48,112 nt of DNA from Tubiluchus corallicola (GCA_030141605.1 JAQGDQ010001308.1:1-48112), one strand, 5' to 3'; counted from the first letter of the stretch, positions 10,770 through 22,687 are shown. The notes: a model not told the origin generated them from the sequence alone. Translations and numbers: made by a program.

Positions 10770-11528
10770 AGTAATTTGATTAGTTATAGATGTATTCATT
10801 ATATTTAGTAATAGATGTATTCATCTATGACTTTGATTAGTTATAGATGTATTCATTATATTAGGTAATGGGTGTATTCATCTATGACTTTGATTAGTTA
10901 TAGATGTATTCATTATATTTAGTTATAGATGTATTTAGTAATTTGATTAGTTATAGATGTATTCATTATATTTAGTAATGGATGTATTCATCTATGACTT
11001 TGATTAGTTATAGATGTATTCATTATATTTAGTAATAGATGTATTCATCTATGACTTTGATTAGTTATAGATGTATTCATTATATTTAGTTATAGATGTA
11101 TTCATCTATGACTTTGATTAGTTATAGATGTATTCATTATATTTAGTAATAGCTGTATTCATCTATGACTTTGATTAGCTATAGATGTATTCTTTATATT
11201 TAGTTATAGATGTATTTAGTAATTTGATTAGTTATAGATGTATTCATTATATTTAGCAATAGATGTATTCATCTATGACTTTGATTAGTTATAGATGTAT
11301 TCATTATATTTAGTAATAGCTGTATTCATCTATGACTTTGATTAGTTATAGATGTATTCATTATATTTAGTTATAGATGTATTTAGTAATTTGATTAGTT
11401 ATAGATGTATTCATTATATTTAGTTATAGATGTATTTAGTAATTTGATTAGTTATAGATGTATTCATTATATTTAGTTATAGATGTATTTAGTAATTTGA
11501 TTAGTTATAGATGTATTCATTATATTTC
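10770..11528. repeat. Minisatellite of mixed 57-bp and 53-bp units
   Basis: About 14 copies of a unit beginning GATTAGTTATAGATGTATTC. Two tail variants alternate irregularly: a 57-bp form ending CATCTATGACTTT and a 53-bp form ending TTTAGTAATTT. Blocks of the 53-bp form are concentrated at the right end, suggesting recent local expansion. Confidence 0.9.
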
Positions 11529-11687
11529 CCTCTTGAAATGCCCTATTAAATGAATTACTTCAAGATTGCTACAACACAGTTTATACACAAATCTGTCATA
11601 TTTTTGAATTTATTATCAAAACAATACTACTTTCGTTAAAAACTTTAATTTATTACTATTCAAAAATTTTGAATTTCTTACTCTACT

Positions 11688-12040
11688 ATTTTCTTTTCTA
11701 CGGGTCTGTTTAATTATTACTTTGGCTTTTTTATAAATACGTAATTAGTGCATAATTTTCTAAACTTTAGGTTCTGCCTGTATGGACTGGTTGTTGTTTG
11801 TATAATGATGATGACAGCTGAAATGTTTGAACATACGATTTTATTAAAAACTTTAATTTACAACTGTTTAAAAACATGTCCGAACGTTTCAACAGCAGTC
11901 AGCTGTCATCATCAGTGCTACTTTATACAAAAAATAAACCAATTTTTCTAGGCAGAGCCTACAGTGTAGAAAGTTATGCACTAATTATGTATTTTTGAAA
12001 AAGCCAAAGTAATAAATAAACAGACCTGTAGAAAAAAATA
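11688..12040. mobile_element. Foldback element B, palindromic, ~350 bp
   Basis: The left side (TTTTCTACGGGTCTGTTTAA, ACTTTGGCTTTTT, TTAGTGCATAATTTTCTA) is mirrored on the right (TAGAAAGTTATGCACTAA, AAAAAGCCAAAGTAATAAAT, AACAGACCTGTAGAAAA). The inner arms carry GATGATGACAGCTGAAA on one side and CAGCTGTCATCATCAG on the other. The core AAACTTTAATTTACAACTG is shared with element A. No ORF is conserved, so this is a second member of the same hammerhead-bearing foldback group. Confidence 0.75.
11875..11915 (-). ncRNA. Hammerhead-ribozyme-like motif
   Basis: Read on the minus strand: CTGATGA, one extra T, GACAGC, a five-base loop, GCTGTT, GAAA, then ACGT and a short segment that can fold back on itself. 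This gives the invariant CTGATGA and GAAA boxes enclosing a six-pair stem II (one G-T wobble) and a minimal stem III, as in Penelope-type hammerheads. The extra base before stem II and the lack of an obvious stem I make activity uncertain. Confidence 0.45.
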
Positions 12041-12727
12041 CACACAGCAAGAAATCGTAAATTTTGAAATAGTTATTAATTAAGCTTTTTATGAAAGATG
12101 TGTTATTTTTAATAATATTTCTAAATGTCTTAAATATAAATTATGTATATTTATATTTAATATATATAGTGTGGATTATAATATGTATCTACTGTGTAAA
12201 AATGGAATTCTTTGTGGATATAAAATTGTTTTTTGGCAGTTTTATTATTAACTATAGAAAAATAATATATTCTACATTATGATGTCATTGACAGTATAAT
12301 ATTTAAATTGCAAATGCCTGTATATTTTATGGATTGGAATTTTTTCCATCAGTACTATGCATTATCTATGAGCGTGCGTGCGTTGTATGTAAATCCGTGG
12401 CGAGCTTGAATTTTTATCGGCAGTATTTGCTACACGTAGAGAGAAGGAGAGAGAGAGACCGTGAACGCTACAAAGTGCCCGTCAAGTGCTCGGTAAACAC
12501 CGGACACGGTTAGGCTGCTGCTGTCTGTGTACCCTGGCAAATACCCTAATACTAATGTACTCATTCAGCTACATAATCCAACCAAACATAAATTACATCA
12601 ATTCATATATGTCGCATGTAAAATAATACAATGTATAATTACTAAAATTATAGTTAGTAATATGTAATAATATGGGGTGGACGTAGTTTCTCACCAGAAC
12701 CATATAATTATTATAAATTAATTCCAA
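12041..12727. other. AT-rich DNA; small GC-richer patch at 12.36-12.54 kb
   Basis: A 63-codon plus-strand frame at 12091-12282 is AT-driven and unsupported. The patch 12360-12540 (GAGAGAAGGAGAGAGAG, CGGTAAACACCGG) is single-copy and less AT-rich, but nothing specific is recognised. Confidence 0.4.
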
Positions 12728-12975
12728 AGTTAATTTAATTCAAATAAATAAAATTATTATAAAATCAATGTAAATTTCAATGTTAATTTAATTCAGAATG
12801 GGGTTTTTTTACATTGTGGGATAAACAGAAATTATTTCAGCATAAATTTCAGAGTTAATTTAATTCAAATAAATAAAATTATTATAAAATCAATGTAAAT
12901 TTCAATGTTAATTTAATTCAAAATGGTTTTTTTACATTGTGGGATAAAACAGAAATTAATTCACACTGGTTATTT
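12728..12975. repeat. 125-bp tandem duplication
   Basis: Two nearly identical copies of a 125-bp AT-rich unit (AAATAAATAAAATTATTATA at 12742 and 12867, each followed by TTTTTTTACATTGTGGGATA). High identity implies a recent duplication. Confidence 0.9.
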
Positions 12976-13235
12976 TACTGAATATTAATTTTCGTAAGAT
13001 TTAAATTTGTTTATTTTTGAGTATGTGATTGTAGATGAAATGAAATGTACTTTCAGTTGTTGTGCATACCAACATACATTAAATTAAAAACGGAGCAAAA
13101 AATAATCGTAAACAGATGTCAGTTATTGCAAGAATAAGAAAATTTTTCTTCAAGACTGAAGAAAGCGTGAAAGTGATTTTGTTTTTCTTTGTTCAAGTTT
13201 TTGCACGTCTTAAAAATGATATTTTAGGTGCACCG

Positions 13236-13507
13236 TTCTAGTTTAAAACAGTTCAGTCTGCTTATCCAGTTTGCCATTTCAAAATTGCTCAATTTAAAAA
13301 AACAAAAACAGAGCAGACAGAATAACGGATACGCTTTGAATGATGCTTTTTAAAATGTACAAAATCTTGAGTTGTGTCTAGTTTTTGTATATTTTTAAAA
13401 GCATCATTCAAAGTATACATATTTTTCTGTAAGTTCTGTTTATTTTCTAAACTGAGTTGCATTTTTTGTACGCCAAAATAGGCAGACTAAACTATTTTTA
13501 ACTAGAA
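13236..13507. mobile_element. Foldback element D, palindromic, ~270 bp
   Basis: TTCTAGTTTAAAACAGTTCA on the left pairs with the complementary AACTATTTTTAACTAGAA on the right. CTTTGAATGATGCTTTTTAA pairs with AAAAGCATCATTCAAAG around a centre of about 40 bp. The arms are more diverged than in element A, implying greater age. No coding capacity is seen. Confidence 0.65.
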
Positions 13508-13739
13508 TTTAATTAATAAATCAGAATAGTTAATATAAGTAGCTACTACAATGTGCCCAGTCAACGTTTTAACAAATTTCTGCTATATTAGCTATATTAG
13601 TAGTAATAGTGTATATTAAAGAGTAGCTATATTAAAGTAATATAGTGTAGTCAGTATCTTTACTTGACTGTTTGCCAATCAATGGTATTTTAACTTATAC
13701 GTATTAAAAAATAATAAATATATTAATTTTTACATTACG

Positions 13740-14240
13740 CATGTTAAGAGTTAAAAGCTTTCATACTTATGTAATACTTTACATTTTTTATCTAGTAAGA
13801 ATTATAGTATATACATAGTATATATATTATATATTATACATGTTATATCATCATTATGTTATGTTAAAAGTTAAAAGCTTTCATCATTATATGATACTTT
13901 CCCGTTTTTTTATATAGCAAAAAGTATCATATATGCTCATTTTATACCTGATATAAAAAATACTAAAAAATATTATTTTTTGCTATTTCTTTATGAAATT
14001 TTTGTATAACAATGTCATATTTTCAATAAAGATATACGTTTCAAAAGTTAAAAAGCTCTCTTAGAAAAAGTATAGTATATACCTAGTATATCTTTATTCT
14101 GTATATAATAATAAAGACATTATTTTTTTACAATTTTCTGATCAGTATGAAATTTTTGCAAAACCAATGCCTTATTTTGAATAAAGATATATATTTTAAA
14201 AGTTAAAGCCTTCTTCCTTATGTGATACTTTTCCATCTTA
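13740..14240. repeat. Degenerate tandem repeat, about four copies
   Basis: The motif AAAGTTAAAAGCTTTCAT with downstream ATGATACTTT and TATAGTATATACATAGTATA recurs at roughly 110- to 180-bp spacing with much divergence. No gene is present. Confidence 0.5.
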
Positions 14241-14389
14241 TGGGTAATATAAGTCTACGTTTTTTTTTATTACTTCCTGGCTGGATGTTACCTTCATGAA
14301 ATGTTTCTCCTCCTTATTAATATTGTAGAAATTAATTTCCCTTTCTTTATTATTATTTCTTATGACAGCTATGTCACAGCTATGACAAC

Positions 14390-14985
14390 TTTGTCAATGG
14401 CGTATATGCCTTCAACCAAACAATCATCATTTTAATTAGATCGTCAGAGATATTGTCGTTGCGCCTGTAAATTAGTTTGTATTCATGGCCGCGAGTTAGT
14501 GTGCCCAGCGGGCAATCATTGTGAATGTTTACTCATAAATGACCGCCTGTATTCTCAGCCAACAATCGCTGGTCATTACTGGTCATTACTCTTGAATGAC
14601 CACCGCATCAATCTAATCAATTAATGGGGGTTTAGTTGAAGCTGTGATTAGTATATTGATAGCATACGCTGGCTGTGCGCGCCGGCAATTTGCAAATGGC
14701 GATTTCATCGCTGCCAAACAATCGTGATGTCGTCGCTAGGGGGCGTATGTGACCCCGCCAGACAATGAAGTTTATTAATAACGCACTAGTATGATTGCGC
14801 AATGAATTCATAGTTATTTATTAAACAAAATCGACTTGTAAATTAAATAACTTATCTTTTTCTGTCGAATTTGAAACAGGTGCATTGCCTTGAAGATCGC
14901 CATGTTTCACGTCTTTGGCGTGAGTGAGCGAGAATGACGTACGCGGTGCAGAAAGTGTCTTTGGTTAACATCTCCACTGGTAGAT
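14390..14985. promoter_or_regulatory. Single-copy CpG-richer island, enhancer-like
   Basis: About 600 bp of complex, balanced-composition sequence inside AT-rich repeats. It contains homeodomain-type TAATTA/ATTAAT cores, a repeated GGTCATTACT and CpG-rich stretches (GTGCGCGCCGGC). No frame is open for long. This is the profile of a conserved non-coding element, but conservation cannot be judged from one sequence. Confidence 0.25.
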
Positions 14986-15289
14986 TTAGCAATGTGTTGA
15001 TGTCTCTCAACATGCTGAAATGTTTGTAGAAAAGTGAATTAGTGGTGAATCTCTGCCATCATCCTGATCCTTGTTATAATTGTCATCTAATAATCATGTC
15101 CGTAACATTACTATTGTCATTGTCATCATCATCGTCAGCATCGTGCTTGTAGTCATCAGGAGACTCCACGTGATGACTATTGTAACTGCATTATCATATC
15201 ATTCATCATTATCTTCAACGTCGTTGTCAAAGTCTAATCATACTGAGTTATAAACCTTTCGTCATATGATATTATCATGTCCATAATTA

Positions 15290-15640
15290 GCGCATCATCG
15301 TCATTACCATCATTGTCATCATCATTATCATCATCATCATTAGCCTCATCACTGCTGCAATCACCATCACTGTTATATTCACATAAATATCTTTGTCATC
15401 ATCATAGTCGACGTCGTCATCATCATCATCATCATCATCATCATAGTCGACGTCATCATCATTATCATCATTGTCGTTATCATCATCATCACTGCTGCAA
15501 TCACTGTCATTATTGTCATCTTTCCCTCAACAGCATCATCATCATCATCATAGTCGACGTCATCATTATCATCATCAGTATTATCACAATCATCATTGTC
15601 GTCGTCGCCATCATCATCATCATTGTTCTATCACTTTTTT
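15290..15640. repeat. (CAT)n / (ATC)n imperfect microsatellite
   Basis: About 350 bp dominated by CAT/ATC triplets. An interrupting segment TAGTCGACGTCATCATCAT recurs three times (near 15405, 15444 and 15550), so the array grew partly by duplication of a larger block. The 171-codon Ser/His/Ile-rich frame is an artefact of triplet purity. Confidence 0.9.
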
Positions 15641-16433
15641 CATACATGCATATTCCAATGTCTATTAAGAGTTTTTATGGAATTCTGAGCATCACATCAA
15701 AATTGATAGGAAATTTAATAACAGCTGAAAATGGAGGCCGCCACTTTTACCGTGTAAATCAAATTTCAGTGGTGAATAAATCTTCATTTTAAGCTAAATT
15801 ATATTTACAACTCGAGTGGTGTGTGCATTTGTGCCTTGCAAGCTGCGGGTTTTTTCCCCTCATTATTTTAGAATGCCTAGCCGAGTAAAGGCTGGCGAGT
15901 GTAATGCAGGGTTTGGGCCTGGCATATTGTCCTGTAATGAATTTAGCGTGTTGCGTCGATGCAACACGTCCACTCAATCGTAATTTCATTATGAAAGTCG
16001 TTGAGAGAACGCCTCGCAAGTAATATTCCTCGTCAGATCCTGTGAAAGGGTTTCCCTAATTGTGTTATAGGGACGTGCATGCACTCTCGCTTCGCGTCCA
16101 CGAGGGGGCGCACGGCGTTCCTTGTAGCCCGCTGGCGGTCGGGCGGATTCCGCGTGCTAAACGTTGGCGGAGTAAATCTATTGTTAAATTTGGTTCTGTT
16201 TTTTTTTAATGTGGGCGGAGCTGCATTACCAGGCGAAGCCAGTAGTGACGTAATGAGCAGACATTGACGAAATTGACAGGGCAGCTCGTTGAATGGTCTT
16301 GCTTTTGAACGTTGCTCAAAGCAATCTACTCTGTAAAATATTAAAAGGGAACATACTATTTTTTCAAGAATGAGTTATGAACGTGAAAGAATTATTACCG
16401 CAGAAATGTAGTCTCGCATTCACGCGGCTAGTT
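15641..16433. other. Single-copy DNA with GC-rich patch at 16.07-16.17 kb
   Basis: The short segment around CGCGTCCACGAGGGGGCGCA is strongly CpG-rich. Overlapping 62- and 76-codon frames exist on the two strands but neither is recognisable. Confidence 0.35.
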
Positions 16434-16890
16434 CCATGCTGTTACATGGATTTTGCCATTCGCTAGTTAGATGGGCACTAGTGCCTGCATCTAGCAAACG
16501 TATTGCACCAAAAACAGGTTTTGTACCTGTTAGTTCAGAAGTATTCGGTTGTGACGTAGTACACACGCTCAAGAGCTCATGTGTGAGCACAGTGGAAAAC
16601 TTGAAATTTGAATTTTAGACTTAAAATTTGTCGAGTTTTTGTATATCACATGGAATGTTGTACTGTATTTCAGTTTTCACTTTTACGTACACGTGCAACG
16701 ATGTTTCTGCTGCTGAAGATTACGCTCATTTATGACGTCATCACTAGTTGGGCTCGGCCACCCTTAATTAAGTTTTTAACCTATTATTTAATTATCAGAA
16801 ACGCTTTAGCATTATCATCGGTGTAAACATGCACACCTTTTACCGTGCTTTAAAGTGGGGAAGGATGTCAAAAATCATCCTTTTTCTTTA
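16434..16890 (+). mobile_element. R1 interspersed repeat, copy 1
   Basis: About 455 bp with landmarks shared by four other copies: TTAGATGGGCACTAGTGCCT near the start, GAGCACAGTGG and AACTTGAAATTTGAATTTTA, an ACACGTGCAA segment, TGACGTCATCACTAGTTGGG (containing a CRE), TTAATTAAGTTTTTAA, and AAAAATCATCC at the end. No ORF is conserved between copies, so it looks like a non-autonomous element (SINE or MITE class undecided). Confidence 0.8.
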
Positions 16891-17625
16891 ACCGGATCTC
16901 ATAGTACTGGGTCACTTTTTGATGTATTTTCCCCCGACTGCATGACCGTTCAACCAGGTTAAATTACGAACTTATGAAAAACATGTTTAGTTTGGAATGT
17001 CCTTCAAAAACCATATCTCGCTATCCAGCTACTGGCTGTTCCAGTGTTGCTTAACTGGCAGGCCACCGTACTGCGCAACTAAATTAAGAGGCGCGAATTA
17101 ATTTTGCTATGAATTAATGTATTCAATCAGCACTGTGATATATATATATGTAGGTGTGTTTGTTATAAATTGTGGTTTTTTTTAATCAACTTCGGTTAAA
17201 AAGAGTCATGTGTTTATAGGGACGTGTTCCTGTATGCGTTGTTTATTTAAGTGTGTGATTTGTTTATTGTACTTGTGTTTATGTTTGTGAAATAAAGCAT
17301 TTATTATTATTTACTAGATAACCAAGACTATAAATAGCTGCCCCCTATAACTTGACCTTGACTCAAACAGCTTTTACAACCATTAAATTCACATCAGTTC
17401 AGTATTGAACCTTAACTACGTAACTCTTGTACTTGTAAAATGCATGTTCCTTGTTCAAAATCTCAGCGTTCACTTTCATTCAGTGATCTGCAGCAAAAAG
17501 TAAATATTAATTTAAGCAACAAAATTTAGATATAAAACTCGCAAAGTAGTTACAGCTAACCGGACGCGAGCTTTCACTGTGAAATGAACTTTCTTGCCGC
17601 TTGACTCGTAAATTTTCTAAATATT
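16891..17625. other. Non-coding spacer, ancestral minisatellite unit at its end
   Basis: Contains a short TA run near 17138. Near 17563-17600 there is a diverged single copy (GCTTTCACTGTGAAATGAAC) of the 80-bp unit expanded immediately downstream, which may be the ancestral form. Confidence 0.5.
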
Positions 17626-18746
17626 TTCTAACAACAATTCCGCGCGTCATTTTTGCTTGCGTCCTCACTGTGAAATGGGCTTAACAGACACAGTCAAAGA
17701 CAAAATTCTAACAACAATTCCGCTCGTCATTTTTGCTTGCGTCCTCACTGTGAAATGGGCTTAACAGACCCAGACAAAGACAAAATTCTAACAACAATTC
17801 CGCGCGATATTTTTGCTTGCGTCCTCACTGTGAAATGGGCTTAACAGACACAGTCAAAAGACAAACTTCTAACAACAATTCCGCGCGTCATTTTTGCTTG
17901 CGTCCTCACTGTGAAATGGGCTTAACAGACACAGTCAAAGACAAACTTCTAACAACAATTCCGCGCGTCATTTTTGCTTGCGTCCTCACTGTGAAATGGG
18001 CTTAACAGACACAGTCAAAGACAAAATTCTAACAACAATTCCGCGCGTCATTTTTGCTTGCGTCCTCACTGTGAAATGGGCTTAACAGACCCAGTCAAAG
18101 TCAAACTTCTAACAGCAATTCCGCGCGTCATTTTTGCTTGCGTCTTCACTGTGAAATGGGCTTAACAGACACAGTCAAAGACAAACTTCTAACAGCAATT
18201 CCGCGCGTCATTTTTGCTTGCGTCCTCACTGTGAAATGGGCTTAACAGACACAGTCAAAGACAAAATTCTAACAACAATTCCGCGCGTCATTTTTGCTTG
18301 CGTCCTCACTGTGAAATGGGCTTAACAGACCCAGTCAAAGTCAAACTTCTAACAGCAATTCCGCGCGTCATTTTTGCTTGCGTCCTCACTGTGAAATGGG
18401 CTTAACAGACACAGTCAAAGACAAACTTCTAACAACAATTCCGCGCGTCATTTTTGCTTGCGTCCTCACTGTGAAATGGGCTTAACAGACACAGTCAAAG
18501 ACAAAATTCTAACAACAATTCCGCGCGTCATTTTTGCTTGCGTCCTCACTGTGAAATGGGCTTAACAGACCAAGTCAAAGACAAAATTCTAACAACAATT
18601 CCGCGCGTCATTTTTGCTTGCGTCCTCACTGTGAAATGGGCTTAACAGACACAGTCAAAGACAAAATTCTAACAGCAATTCCGCGCGTCATTTTTGCTTG
18701 CGTCCTCACTGTGAAATGGGCTTAACAGACACAGTCAATGACAAAC
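17626..18746. repeat. 80-bp minisatellite, 14 copies, with trimeric higher-order pattern
   Basis: Unit of 80 bp (TTCTAACAACAATTCCGCGC, TTTTTGCTTGCGTCCTCACT, GTGAAATGGGCTTAACAGAC, then ACAGTCAAAGACAAA) repeated 14 times with very few changes. Sites that vary (ACAGTC/CCAGTC, AAAGAC/AAAGTC, AACAAC/AACAGC, ACAAAA/ACAAAC) follow a three-unit cycle repeated at 18041-18280 and 18281-18520, so amplification also involved 240-bp blocks. Its CpG content (CCGCGCGTCA in every unit) is high for this neighbourhood. Confidence 0.95.
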
Positions 18747-20261
18747 TGATTGTTTTTCATTGATGAGCTTGTACTTTCACTGTAAACACTGATTTGATCA
18801 AAGTTACAATAATAAGTGCTCCAAATTGGCGCCATTATTCGCATAATATCGGCCATCATTATTTCAGCCATTGATTCGAACGTGAACTGGCAGTTAATTC
18901 GGAACACAATCGGCGACTGATTACCGTCCGAATTCGATGCTAGTTTTACTGTCCGCCGCTCGGATGATGTTCATTTTGTTTTTCTGATTGGCCGGGCGGC
19001 TCCATTCTAGGAAGGGGGTTGCAAGTTTTCGTAACGCACATCATTTTCTGGTAGTAAAGAATTAAGTTTCGCCGTTTTGATTGCATCTTGGTCTTTTTCT
19101 TTATTATTTTTTCTTTGTTATTCTTTAGTAAGCTCGCGTTTTGCACAGATTCGAAATTATTTCGAACCACATACTTAGAATATCAGAAAGCATCAACAAC
19201 GTTGTTGCCCAACTCGGATTCGAACCCACATCCTTTGTAGCAGAGAATTCGCCCATTGCCCTCATTTTAATAATCGCGTTCCGGTGGTTGATCATGATTC
19301 AGAAACAAGATTCTATTTTTTGTAAAAAAAATCACCTTGCGGCTTTAAAAAACAAGATATCAGTTTTTGCCGAAAAAATAATGTTTAGACCGAAAGAGCA
19401 AGATTTCACTTCTTGCAAAAAAATCAGATTAGTGCCGTCTGGCCGCTTTAATAAATCATTTATCATATTGCGCAAGCTCAATTACCATCCCGGCGGTAAC
19501 ACAACAATAACCGGGGTCAATAAAGTTGCTGATGCTGCTGCTCGGAGGCTGAGCATCTTCTTTATCCGTTGCTCCCATTTGCACTAATAATGTCCGCTTG
19601 ACTTTTCTCATATGTTGCTTTATTCGGGCGTGTAATGAGTCGTGATTGTGTCAAATTGTGCATATATCATGTTAATACAGCGCGTAAAGATGCGGCTTGG
19701 TGGTTTTCAAGTCCTAAAAATTGTTTTTCGCCCTGTATTATTGGGTCTTATTGCAAATTTGGGGATGTCAGATATGAGCTACCTCTTAACCTGACTTATT
19801 ACAGAACCGTAAAGGCCAAATCTTCGAAATTGAAAAGTGCACAACCGTTTGTGTATTTTTTCAAACGAAATTTTTGTAGTCGGTTAAAATGAACCACAAC
19901 AGAGTAGCAATACAGACGCGCTACTGCGGGCTTTAGACTGGTTTTAAAAGCTGCACGTGCCTGTATTAGTTTCGTAACATTGTAATAGATGGCGACACTA
20001 TTGCTGTAAACACTTTGTGGTGTAACTGGTGCTATCTTTTGAGGCAGGCTAGTAATACGAAAAAGTTATTAAAAGCAAAAATTTCAGTTAATAAAAAAAT
20101 TTGTTATTTTATAATATTATATATTATTTATAAAAGTGCTGAGTACACTGCTTCTAATTGATATTTTTTATTACTGCGAATACATTATCTGAGGGATTTC
20201 ACATCTTTGTTGCTGAGTTGTGCTGCAAGGTGAACAATGCTTTTATGGAATTTGTTGCCGA
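18747..20261. other. GC-richer single-copy region with unrecognised ORFs
   Basis: The left half (18760-19010) is CpG-rich. A 148-codon plus-strand frame (19141-19587) runs through a tRNA-like B-box complement and a short threefold repeat of CAAGATTCTATTTTTTG-type sequence, so it is unlikely to be a gene. Another frame at 19635-19892 (85 codons, starting Met-Ser-Arg-Asp-Cys-Val-Lys) is not recognised. No splice-supported gene is called. Confidence 0.35.
19190..19260 (-). mobile_element. Possible tRNA-derived SINE fragment
   Basis: GGATTCGAACCC at 19216-19227 is the exact complement of a Pol III B box (GGGTTCGAATCC), as in the T arm of tRNAs. A matching A box and acceptor stem are not clear, so this is at most a decayed tRNA or SINE head read on the minus strand. 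Confidence 0.3.
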
Positions 20262-20527
20262 CCGTTTTCGAACAAACTGTTTATTGTCAAGGCATCTAAA
20301 ACAAAGAAATTTACAGAATTTAGAAACGACATCGAAATACAATTCAGTAGTTAAGATAGGCAAAAGATATATGATATAGATATATATCATTATATAGATA
20401 ATTTAACAATTTATCTTCCAGATTACGTATACGTATCTTGATTGGTACGAACCTATACTACACTTAATATAGCATAGTGTAGCATAGTTTCATACCAATC
20501 AAGATATGTAATCATCTTTTGGCTATC
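20262..20527 (+). mobile_element. Element C, second copy (truncated palindrome)
   Basis: Starts with TCGAACAAACTGTTTATTGT and follows the left arm of the element at 7258-7870 through AGATATATGATATA and AATTTAACAATTTATC, then jumps to the right-arm segment CATAGTTTCATACCAATCAA. It lacks the outer part of the right arm and has no 116-bp duplication. Confidence 0.7.
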
Positions 20528-22139
20528 ACAGTAATAAAAAATATCAGTTAGAAGCTAACTGTCTATCTGTCTGTCACCATGGCCATGGGATGACGAATGA
20601 GTACTATTCCACTATAAAAACGTATGGCATATACTTTAAATTACATTTAAACACAAGTGAACGGCGACACTTTACTCCTCGACTGTTTATTAGGTATGAT
20701 TTCATGTATTTGCCATATCCCAAGCGTCTGGAGATTCTACATCTAAAGTCTTTAAATGAAGGACGGATTCAAAAAGATTTCGCTTTATGCTACTAGATTA
20801 TTCATAGAAATGTCGATGTTGATTTTGACTAATTTTCGGCAATAAATTTCATTTGATGTGAATGTTTTTATTTAGCCATTCTGAAGCGCCCCCCCTCCCC
20901 CGCCCATCGCCCTGGATCTTATATTTCCTCTCCCTTGAATTGGCTTCCCTGCTAATGACAAGCGTTTAATCGCCTAGTTATTAGTATAAGTGATGTTCTT
21001 AGCATAGAGAGTTGATTCTTCCCTTCCTAATCCTTCCCTAATCCCCGATTAGATCGCCGGGATTGCTGCCACGAGCAGCCTCGTCGCGAGGTACAGTCTG
21101 GCAATGATGACCATCTCAACGCCCTCTCAGCACCACTCCTGCGCCCTCTCGTGGCGATGGTGAGCACCACTCTCGCGTCCATCGACGTCCACGAGTGCAT
21201 GTTTGAACTGCAACTCGACAACCGAGATTTTCGCCTGTGTGTACATAACTCAACACAGTTCAGCAAATGAAGCGGATGATGAGAATGGAAAGTGCCATGG
21301 CAACACGGATGAGGAGGCTGAGGAAAAATTCGCCATTTTGAGGAAAAAACAGTCCTACTTCATTGCTAGGCCTGCTGGTAGTTTATCCGACGGAGTAACT
21401 GCCCGGCAGGTTTGGTAAAAGGCACCATAGAAACAGGGATGTTGCTACCGGGATGAGGAAGCTGAGGAAAAACTCGCCATTTCTCTTGTTGACTCAGCAG
21501 CTTCTTTATTTGATTTGCCCAGAGGAAGGCGTGCGTAATGGTGAATTAATTGCATGTCTAAATGACCTGTAGAATTGCGCAACGCATTAGCCATTTGCTG
21601 TGTGTTTGTTTGTTCTTCCGTCCTTCCGTTCTTTTTATTACGGCTGCGCAAGTAGGATTTTCCTTTCTTACAAAATGGTGCACTTGTTTGATTATGCCGT
21701 CTAAATGCAAATATAACATTTAAATATAATTTGTAGACATAAACATGATTATAAATATAAAAAACGAGGTATTTATAGAATGTCTAATATAAATATAATA
21801 TAATTATGTGTAACTTCCTTTAGTAACCAGATAAACAAGTTTTCTGATAAATGTTTTTTTTCTCTTTGTATAGACAGAATTTAGTGATAGGGTGCTTTCA
21901 CACTGCTGCTTATTAATTTGAAATGAATTTTTTTCAAAATGTTCAAAAGAATTGATATTTGAACTTAGCGTAGCATATGCTGTGAACCTATTCTAGTATA
22001 AAACAGTGTTTTAAATGTAAACTCTCTCAAATGCAAAACATATTTTATATCGCGCATTTACAAATTTATTTTATTTATAATTTGTTTATATTTACTATGT
22101 ATATTTATACATCTGGTTGCATTGTATGTTTCTTTACCT
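20528..22139. other. Single-copy region with GC-rich island 20.88-21.65 kb
   Basis: The island has poly-C runs, CpG-rich sequence, and open frames on both strands at about 21030-21270. Neither protein is recognised. A block (GATGAGGAGGCTGAGGAAAA, followed by an ATTCGCCATTT-like tail) at 21308 recurs at 21453, a local duplication. ATGGCAACAC near 21297 and GTTGCTACC near 21440 resemble halves of RFX X-boxes. The remainder (21650-22139) is AT-rich. Confidence 0.35.
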
Positions 22140-22290
22140 ATTATGATAATTTAATAATAATAATAATGATAATAATAGTTTAGTAACTATATTACTTATA
22201 ATAATAATAGTAGTAGTAATAATAACAATAATAATAATGATAATAATAATAATAATAACAACAATAACAATAATAATAATAATACTAAAT
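22140..22290. repeat. (ATA/AAT)n imperfect microsatellite
   Basis: Runs of AATAATAATAATGATAATAA with scattered interruptions, AT-rich throughout. Confidence 0.9.
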
Positions 22291-22687
22291 TAGTGGACAT
22301 GTAAAAATTAACTTGATATAAGATACCCATTTTTATTTTTATATATATATATTAGTTGTTTATCGTTGTTGTTTGTTTTATGTTCTTATGTTGTATAAAA
22401 TCAACAAAATTCTGTTAAACACATATGGATGAGTAATTTTTTCAAAACATATTTTATTTTACACATTTAGTCACATTATTCCATCAATACACGATCAATA
22501 CTATGAGTGCCAGCTTTTCGTAAAATTGCTAATACATATTTAGTTTTCATGCAAAAAGGACAGTATCAGCCTGTGAAGTTTGTCGTCTTGTATACCACGT
22601 CACTCAGTCAAAGCAGATTACTTATTAAAATTAAAGTTCTATTAAAATAAATGATGTAAATTAAAATAATATCATATATAATAATAT

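Noticed and set aside
15277-15792. 171-codon Ser/His/Ile-rich ORF
   Set aside because: Translation of CAT/ATC triplet repeats with an accidental extension; no conserved segment.
19141-19587. 148-codon plus-strand ORF
   Set aside because: It crosses a tRNA-like B-box complement (giving the Gly-Phe-Glu-Pro-Thr-Ser signature often seen when tRNA or SINE sequence is translated antisense) and a short tandem repeat, so it is not a protein gene.
20881-21480. Coding gene in the GC-rich island
   Set aside because: Both strands are open over the same 240 bp with no recognisable product, and a stop follows quickly in each. GC richness alone explains the open frames.
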